From NCBI RefSeq assembly GCF_024054195.1, contig NZ_JAMXLB010000001.1:1203646-1267645 (forward strand): a stretch of 64,000 nucleotides of DNA. Direction: 5' to 3'. The stretch is from Flavobacterium sp. NRK F7 (GTDB lineage: Bacteria; Bacteroidota; Bacteroidia; Flavobacteriales; Flavobacteriaceae). The notes below the pieces were generated by a model. It did not search any database and was not told the DNA's origin. It was given only the letters and a program-made list of their open reading frames with translations. Shown here piece after piece: positions 59,277 through 64,000 of the stretch. Within the stretch, counting starts at the first letter, position 1; every line of letters begins with the position of its first letter. A program made the translations under genes and the position numbers.

Positions 59277-59328
59277 CAAATTTACGACCAACACACCTCT
59301 TTTGCCCTTAACCTAGATTAAGAAAAGA
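59277..59328 (-). promoter_or_regulatory. Pirin-operon promoter with shared operator
   Basis: Minus-strand -7 box TAAATTTG at 59277-59284, 85 bases before the pirin ATG. The 22-base operator at 59307-59328 (palindrome CTTAA-N6-TTAAG plus an AAAAGA flank) has exactly the same distance to the box as at the YceI gene. It lies next to the mscS stop codon. An activator for both units is the simplest reading. Confidence 0.72.
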
Positions 59329-59329
59329 A

Positions 59330-60238
59330 TTATGGTTTTTTTTCAGTTCCGTTGCTAATTTGAACGGGTACTTCATTGAGTGGTAAACCGCCTTTAATTC
59401 CAAAATCTAAGGTGCGAATAGGGAACGGAATCACAATCTCATTTTCATCATATGTTTTCTTAATTCTAATGATGGCCTCGCTACCTACTTTATTGTAAAC
59501 CGATTGTTCCGGTGTATTTACCCACATGCGAACCGATAAATTGATTGAGCTATCACCAAATTCGGTAAAAAATACTTTTACTTCATCTTCTTCCGATAAA
59601 TCGGGTATATCTTTAACAGCATCATACGTAATTTTTTGAACCTTTTCTAAGTCTTCACCATAAGATACTCCAACAGTCAAATCAAAGCGTCTTTTTCTAA
59701 TGTGTGAATAATTTTCAATGGGATTTTGAAATACTTCTTTATTAGGAATAATAACCACCTGTCCTTTAAAAGTTTCCATAACGGTGTCTCTAAGGTTGAC
59801 TTCCGTTATTTTACCCATATAATCTTTCACTTCAACAATATCGCCTACACGTAATGGTTTTCGGAAAGAAATAAAGATACCCGACATAAAATTAGCTGCG
59901 ATATCTTGGAAGGCAAAAGCCAATGCTAAACCTAAAATACCAGCACCCGCTAAAATAGAAGTCACCGCTTTGTCGAGTTTTAAAATACTCAAAACCGTAA
60001 AAATCACGATTCCTATTACCGTTAAGTAGACAATAGAACTGAACAAGTTATTTAAAGTAATGTTTTTAGAAACCTTAGCAAAGAGTTTGTGTGCAATTTT
60101 GCGAATGAATTTTGCTATAAATAAGCCCAAAACTAACACAACAACTGCCAAAAAGATATTGGGTAATAATTTAATTAAACTTTCTAACCAATAGGTTAAT
60201 TTTTCAGAAATTAAATCAGAAATTTTTTTGATATCCAT
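59330..60238 (-). CDS. Small-conductance mechanosensitive channel (MscS family)
   Basis: Opens under membrane tension to release solutes in osmotic downshock. The 302-residue protein has three N-terminal helices (about 18-42, 68-86 and 92-125). TM3 holds the Ala/Gly-rich AGAGILGLALAFAFQDIAANFMSGIFI, the pore helix. The middle-beta (VGDIVEVKDYMGKITEVNLRDT) and C-terminal domains follow. The short C-terminus and length match E. coli MscS. Confidence 0.93.
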   Translation of the reverse strand: MDIKKISDLISEKLTYWLESLIKLLPNIFLAVVVLVLGLFIAKFIRKIAHKLFAKVSKNITLNNLFSSIVYLTVIGIVIFTVLSILKLDKAVTSILAGAGILGLALAFAFQDIAANFMSGIFISFRKPLRVGDIVEVKDYMGKITEVNLRDTVMETFKGQVVIIPNKEVFQNPIENYSHIRKRRFDLTVGVSYGEDLEKVQKITYDAVKDIPDLSEEDEVKVFFTEFGDSSINLSVRMWVNTPEQSVYNKVGSEAIIRIKKTYDENEIVIPFPIRTLDFGIKGGLPLNEVPVQISNGTEKKP

Positions 60239-60447
60239 TTGTTTTCATTAAATAATTAAAGGAATAGAAATGTACAATAGATTTACTTTTTATAATGTAA
60301 ACCAACTCTAGTATTCAAATTTATATAAAATGTTTCTAAGTTAGAGGAAGACCTAGTAATTATGTAAAAGATTTCGAAAGTATTGAAACCGAAACGCTTG
60401 GCGAAAGGCTAATTTCGTGGATGACTAATACATTAAATAAACCTCTA

Positions 60448-61332
60448 ATGCCACACTTTAATAAGTTATTGATTGTAATGTTGTTGTTCGTTTCTAAAAC
60501 TTTTGCACAAGAAGCCATTCCAAATCCAATTATTAAGAAAACGATTTCTCAACAATGGGAATTAGATAGTATCGACAGAAAAGGAACGTTTCGATTGGTA
60601 TCGTATAGACCTATCTATTTTGCGGCTGCCCGATGGTCAACAAAAAAAAATGAAGCCCCATTTAATGAAAGTGGTGAATTTGCAACGGATGACACCAATA
60701 TCTTTGATAATATTGAGGCAAAATTTCAAATTAGTTTTAAAACAAAAGTAGTAGAAGGTCTCTTCTTTGGAAAAGGGGATTTGTGGGTGGCTTATACCCA
60801 AAAAGCGCATTGGCAAGTATATAATAAAAAACTATCTCGTGCTTTTAGAGAATTGAATTATGAACCTGAAATTATTTTTAACTTTCCAATGTGCATCAGT
60901 TTAGGTGGCGGAAAAATTAGAAATTTTGGTTTTATCTTAAATCATCAGTCTAATGGTAAAGATATTCCTACTTCTAGAAGTTGGAATCGTATCATCTTTA
61001 ACATTGGTTATGAATATAAAAATTGGAATGTCAATTTCAGACCTTGGTACCGTATGCCAGATGAAGAAGATGAAAATCCTGGGATTACAGAATTCATTGG
61101 AGATGCGGAACTAGAAATAGGAGCAAATTTTGGAAAACATGAATTTTATAGTATTATGTCTCATTCTTTTTCCACGCTTAAAAAAGGAAATATTCAATTG
61201 AACTATGTTTTTCCTATTCGAGGACACTTAAGAGGACATGTGCAAGTATTTCATGGTTACGGAGAAACACTAATTGATTATAATGTACGCCAGACTACTT
61301 TAGGGGTTGGAATCTCTTTTGCCAATTGGTAA
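60448..61332 (+). CDS. Outer membrane phospholipase A
   Basis: Barrel-embedded lipase that clears mislocalised phospholipids from the outer leaflet. From the ATG at 60448 the 294-residue protein opens with a signal peptide (MPHFNKLLIVMLLFVSKTFAQ); the frame reaches nine codons higher. The OMPLA catalytic segment LNHQSNGKDIPTSRSWNRI holds the active His and Ser, and the later NFRPWYRMP carries the family Asn/Arg box. The rest is amphipathic strands and it ends in ISFANW, an aromatic terminus. It probably dimerises with Ca2+ as in E. coli PldA. Confidence 0.92.
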   Translation: MPHFNKLLIVMLLFVSKTFAQEAIPNPIIKKTISQQWELDSIDRKGTFRLVSYRPIYFAAARWSTKKNEAPFNESGEFATDDTNIFDNIEAKFQISFKTKVVEGLFFGKGDLWVAYTQKAHWQVYNKKLSRAFRELNYEPEIIFNFPMCISLGGGKIRNFGFILNHQSNGKDIPTSRSWNRIIFNIGYEYKNWNVNFRPWYRMPDEEDENPGITEFIGDAELEIGANFGKHEFYSIMSHSFSTLKKGNIQLNYVFPIRGHLRGHVQVFHGYGETLIDYNVRQTTLGVGISFANW

Positions 61333-61520
61333 ATGGTTTCTTGATGAATTCATAATTTCTGTTTTCTTTTTATTTTGTTAAATTTAAAATTATATTTTGT
61401 TAAAAATGTTAATTTATAACAAAATAATTAAAAATATAAATAAAAAAGTATATAAAAATAATATGCTTGCATAATATTTTATTCTAATTTAGTGCCATCA
61501 AACAAACAAATAAATATTTT

Positions 61521-62660
61521 ATGAAAAATTTTTTACTTATCGTAATTTTTCTCTTTGTTGGCGCATTTGAGGGAATTACACAGAACTACAACATTGCTAG
61601 TGTTTCAAAAAACTTTAGAGACAGTAGTCGTAGGAACCGAAGTGTTAGCGTTAAAATTTATTATCCAACGAACCCAGTTCCAAATCAACCTAAAGTGTCT
61701 TTTCCTGTACTTGTTTTTGGACATGGTTTTGTAATGGGTTCAGACGCGTATCAAAACTTTTATGACAATTTGGTTCCAAAGGGGTATATTGTAGCGTTTG
61801 TAAATACAGAAAATAGTGTATTTGCAAATCACGATGCGTATTCCAAAGATTTGGCTTTCGTAGTTAGAGCCATGCAAGCAGAGAACAATGTATCCTCTTC
61901 TGTACTTAATGGTATAGTTGGAAATAAAACAGCCTTGTTAGGGCATTCCATGGGTGGTGGTGCAGCAATTGTTGCCGCTTCTCTGGCTCAAGTGGAGACT
62001 GTAGTCACTTTTGCTCCTGCGCAGTTACGTTTTAATACACTGGTACCAGCTTCTCAAGTGGAAGAAGATGCTGTTGTGTTTTCAGGAAGTAGCGATGGTG
62101 TAACACCTCCAGATGAAAACCATTTGCCTCTTTATAGTAATCTAGGTTCCAACTGTAAGTATTATATTAGCATAACTGGAGGAGCACATTGCTATTTTGC
62201 AAATTCTAATTTTGCTTGCGATTTTGGAGAAAGAACGGCTTCAAATAATATTCAAATAGATAGAACCCAACAACACCTTATTACATTTAATTTTTTGAAC
62301 TCTTGGTTGGATTATAAGTTAAAGAATAATTTGGTAGCCCAACAAACATTTAGAAATGATTTAGCTACTTCAAATGAAGTGACTTTTATGAACAATTGTA
62401 CGCAAAGTCTTAGAAATACAGTTGTAAATAATGAAATATTTGTAAACCTGTATCCTAATCCAGCTTCTTCTCATATTGCTATTACCCTTACTAATTCAGA
62501 AATTTTTGAAAAGGCTCAAATTTATAATGATTTTGGTCAATTAGTAGTTGCCACTACAAAAGACAATATTGATGTTTCTCTTTTAAAAGAAGGGCAATAT
62601 TTTGTAAAGATTTTTACCAAAGAATCTATGTATAATAAAAGACTCGTAATCCAAAAATAA
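61521..62660 (+). CDS. T9SS-secreted alpha/beta hydrolase (chlorophyllase/cutinase-like)
   Basis: A 379-residue protein with a signal peptide (about residues 1-20). The hydrolase domain (about 30-270) has VLVFGHGFVMGS (oxyanion), the nucleophile elbow LLGHSMGGGAA and a catalytic-like His in ITGGAHCYFANS, as in chlorophyllase and PET/cutinase-like enzymes. The C-terminal 75 residues are a type IX secretion sorting domain (LYPNPASSHIAITL, then a KRLVIQK end). The enzyme is exported across the outer membrane and released or anchored. Substrate unknown. Confidence 0.9.
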   Translation: MKNFLLIVIFLFVGAFEGITQNYNIASVSKNFRDSSRRNRSVSVKIYYPTNPVPNQPKVSFPVLVFGHGFVMGSDAYQNFYDNLVPKGYIVAFVNTENSVFANHDAYSKDLAFVVRAMQAENNVSSSVLNGIVGNKTALLGHSMGGGAAIVAASLAQVETVVTFAPAQLRFNTLVPASQVEEDAVVFSGSSDGVTPPDENHLPLYSNLGSNCKYYISITGGAHCYFANSNFACDFGERTASNNIQIDRTQQHLITFNFLNSWLDYKLKNNLVAQQTFRNDLATSNEVTFMNNCTQSLRNTVVNNEIFVNLYPNPASSHIAITLTNSEIFEKAQIYNDFGQLVVATTKDNIDVSLLKEGQYFVKIFTKESMYNKRLVIQK

Positions 62661-62694
62661 GTTAAGGGAATTAGTGGAAACATTAATTTTAAAG

Positions 62695-62728
62695 CAGTTG
62701 CTAATTCAATTTTAGCAACTGTTTTTTT
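62695..62728 (+). terminator. Terminator of the T9SS hydrolase gene
   Basis: Ten-base-pair stem CAGTTGCTAA/TTAGCAACTG (62695-62704, 62712-62721) followed by seven T residues. It touches the stop of the convergent Crp/Fnr gene. Confidence 0.9.
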
Positions 62729-63308
62729 ATTCTTTTTTTCTAAGTAATTTGGCTTTCATTTTGCTAAAAAATTCTGGGGTTACCCCAATGTAGGAAGCAA
62801 TTTGCTTTTGAGGTACATTTTGAATTAAACTCGGATACCGATTGCAAAATTTTTCAAATCGTTCTTCGGCTGACAAACTCAAATTATCCATTAACCGTTC
62901 TTGGTGGGCAACCAATGATTTTTCCATTAAAATGCGAAAAAAACGTTCTAATTTTGGAATTTCATGATATAAAATTTCTTGATTTTCTTTGGATAATACA
63001 ACTACTTCTGCATCTTCCAATACTTCAATAAATAAATTCCCTGGCTTTTGAGAAAGTAAACTGTACATATCACCAATCCACCAACCTTCGCAGGCAAAAT
63101 GCAACACATGTTCTACAATATGATCATTAATATTAAAACTTCTTACAATACCCGAATTGACAAAATATGAATCTTTGCATATTTCACCAGCACTATGCAG
63201 TAAGGTCTTCGCTTTGTATTCTTTGACTTCGGTTTTGGAAAGAATGAATTCTTTTTCACTATCGGTAAGTGGCGTTATTTTGGAAATATTGTCTAAAATT
63301 AAAGCCAT
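62727..63308 (-). CDS. Crp/Fnr family transcriptional regulator
   Basis: A 193-residue protein with an N-terminal cyclic nucleotide-binding-like barrel (about 5-115: LLHSAGEICKDSYFVNSGIVRSF, EGWWIGDMYSLL and VEVLEDAEVVVLSKE). A dimer helix and a short C-terminal HTH (about 150-190, VPQKQIASYIGVTPEFFSKMKAKL) follow. The barrel lacks the Arg and Ser of the cAMP pocket, so the ligand is unknown. Its ATG shares one base with the stop of the upstream DUF6370-like gene. Confidence 0.92.
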   Translation of the reverse strand: MALILDNISKITPLTDSEKEFILSKTEVKEYKAKTLLHSAGEICKDSYFVNSGIVRSFNINDHIVEHVLHFACEGWWIGDMYSLLSQKPGNLFIEVLEDAEVVVLSKENQEILYHEIPKLERFFRILMEKSLVAHQERLMDNLSLSAEERFEKFCNRYPSLIQNVPQKQIASYIGVTPEFFSKMKAKLLRKKE

Positions 63309-63631
63309 TATTTTGTTGATTTGGGAAGTAATTTAAATTGAGTCACAACAAAAACAGTATCTTTAATGGTACCTATAACTTCCGCTTTGCGAATCGCTTG
63401 ACAAAAACCATCTTCAGCATGAGCGTCTCCGTGTTTGTCGATATCAGTGCCTTCTACAAAATACGCTTTTCCGTCTATTCTAACGGCTAAATCACAACCG
63501 TTACCTTTCATTCCAAATTGGCATTGCCCACAAGACGCTTCTACAATTTGTTTTTTTGTAGTGGCTTTTTTCTCTTGACCAACTGCAATATTTAGTAAAA
63601 ACAAGGCTAAGAATAGCAGGATTTTTTTCAT
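63308..63631 (-). CDS. DUF6370-like exported Cys-rich protein
   Basis: A 107-residue exported protein from the ATG at 63631 (signal KKILLFLALFLLNIAVGQ); an upstream ATG at 63670 exists. The mature part has EASCGQCQFGMKGNGCDLAV and HGDAHAEDGFCQAI, that is four cysteines and several His/Asp residues suited to metal binding. The pattern matches the small DUF6370 family. It is coupled to the Crp/Fnr gene by a one-base overlap, so the regulator may respond to or control its expression. Confidence 0.82.
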   Translation of the reverse strand: MKKILLFLALFLLNIAVGQEKKATTKKQIVEASCGQCQFGMKGNGCDLAVRIDGKAYFVEGTDIDKHGDAHAEDGFCQAIRKAEVIGTIKDTVFVVTQFKLLPKSTK

Positions 63632-63669
63632 GGTAAGTATATTTAGAAAAGCTAATTTAGTATTTTTCA

Positions 63670-63702
63670 TTGTAATTTGAGAATGTTATTTGTATATCTT
63701 TG
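63670..63702 (+). promoter_or_regulatory. Candidate promoter of the terminal exported gene
   Basis: TATCTTTG at 63695-63702 with TTG at 63670-63672 (22 bases) or 63677-63679 (15 bases). It lies 25 bases before the ATG at 63728. Confidence 0.45.
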
Positions 63703-63727
63703 AGAACTTTTTTATTAAAAAATTTAT

Positions 63728-64000
63728 ATGAAAAAAATTCTACTATTGTTTTTTATTTTATTTCAAATTTCCCTTTTTGCACAAATTTCAGATTTGAATA
63801 ATTGTGCAGGGAATAATGTATTTGATTTAACTTCTCAAGAAGCCATTTTAATTGGCTCCCAAAATCCAGCAGACCTAATAATTACCTATCATGTTAGCCT
63901 TGCAGATGCGCAAAATAATGTAAATGCCATTGCAAACCCTACTTCTTATACAAGTGTTTCTAGTCCAGAAACTATTTATGTTAGGGTTGAAAATATTAAT
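63728..64000 (+). CDS. Exported adhesin-like repeat protein (3' partial)
   Basis: Open from ATG at 63728 to the window end, so 91 codons are visible without a stop. A signal peptide (MKKILLLFFILFQISLFAQ) leads into a repeat typical of large secreted flavobacterial proteins: NNVFDLTSQEA, then ITYHVSLADAQNNVNAIANPTSY and ETIYVRVEN. Such proteins usually have many of these repeats and end with a T9SS or gliding-motility-type sorting domain. That end is beyond the window. Confidence 0.8.
   Translation, partial: MKKILLLFFILFQISLFAQISDLNNCAGNNVFDLTSQEAILIGSQNPADLIITYHVSLADAQNNVNAIANPTSYTSVSSPETIYVRVENIN

Overview
The window reads as chromosomal DNA of a Flavobacterium-like member of the Flavobacteriaceae (Bacteroidota). 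The base composition is AT-rich. Recognisable promoters follow the Bacteroidota pattern (a TAnnTTTG -7 box, often with a TTG about 19-20 bases upstream) and most starts lack a Shine-Dalgarno run. Lipoproteins and envelope proteins are numerous, and one protein carries a type IX secretion (T9SS) C-terminal sorting domain. I assign the genus from gene content and order, not from a database search.

Layout. 1-8.5 kb: end of a hexapeptide-repeat protein, then a minus-strand envelope block (CBS protein, nadK, PorG/DUF6089 barrel, uppS, bamA, two OmpH/Skp chaperones, murI). 8.5-13.5 kb, plus strand: pdxJ, an alpha/beta hydrolase, a FadL-type porin with an SGNH lipoprotein, and a small four-helix membrane protein. 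13.6-17 kb: tig-clpP-clpX proteostasis cluster. 17-27.3 kb, mostly minus: OmpA/PD40 protein, a 48-residue lipoprotein, GH3-family protein, DUF2797 (plus), a lipoprotein, an AsmA-like protein, a YhhQ-type transporter and sppA. 27.4-28.5 kb: a folK-deoxynucleoside kinase fusion.

28.6-36.3 kb is the accessory region. It begins with a truncated gene remnant. A coiled-coil protein and an XRE regulator follow on the minus strand. A regulatory gap with a perfect 24-base direct repeat precedes a tight three-gene operon encoding an MmeI/YeeA-like DNA methyltransferase, an SF2 helicase and a GIY-YIG (T5orf172-type) nuclease. I read this as a candidate three-component restriction/defence system in which modification, DNA-dependent motor and cleavage sit on separate proteins. 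The methyltransferase keeps what looks like the MmeI N-terminal fold, but I cannot find the nuclease triad there. It is the best candidate for an under-described system in the window.

36.3-48.6 kb: exported DinB-fold protein, a 47-residue hydrophilic ORF, SpoU methyltransferase, mutS, tRNA-Gly(GCC) and tRNA-Leu(UAA) behind a textbook promoter, a three-gene HTTM membrane module, YegP-like DUF1508 protein, a low-complexity lipoprotein, an S46 peptidase and waaA. 48.6-56.2 kb: DegT aminotransferase, galE, glycerophosphodiesterase, a second low-complexity lipoprotein, M23 peptidase, DUF6503-like lipoprotein, a DUF3037/HipA-like pair and fabD. 56.3-60.2 kb: YceI, a five-gene redox/stress operon (pirin, GNAT, OsmC, Fe-S, FMN reductase) and mscS. 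The YceI and pirin promoters share an identical 22-base operator at an identical distance from the -7 box, which points to one activator controlling both. 60.4-64 kb: outer membrane phospholipase A, a T9SS-secreted hydrolase, a Crp/Fnr regulator with a DUF6370-like protein, and the start of an exported adhesin-like gene cut by the window end.
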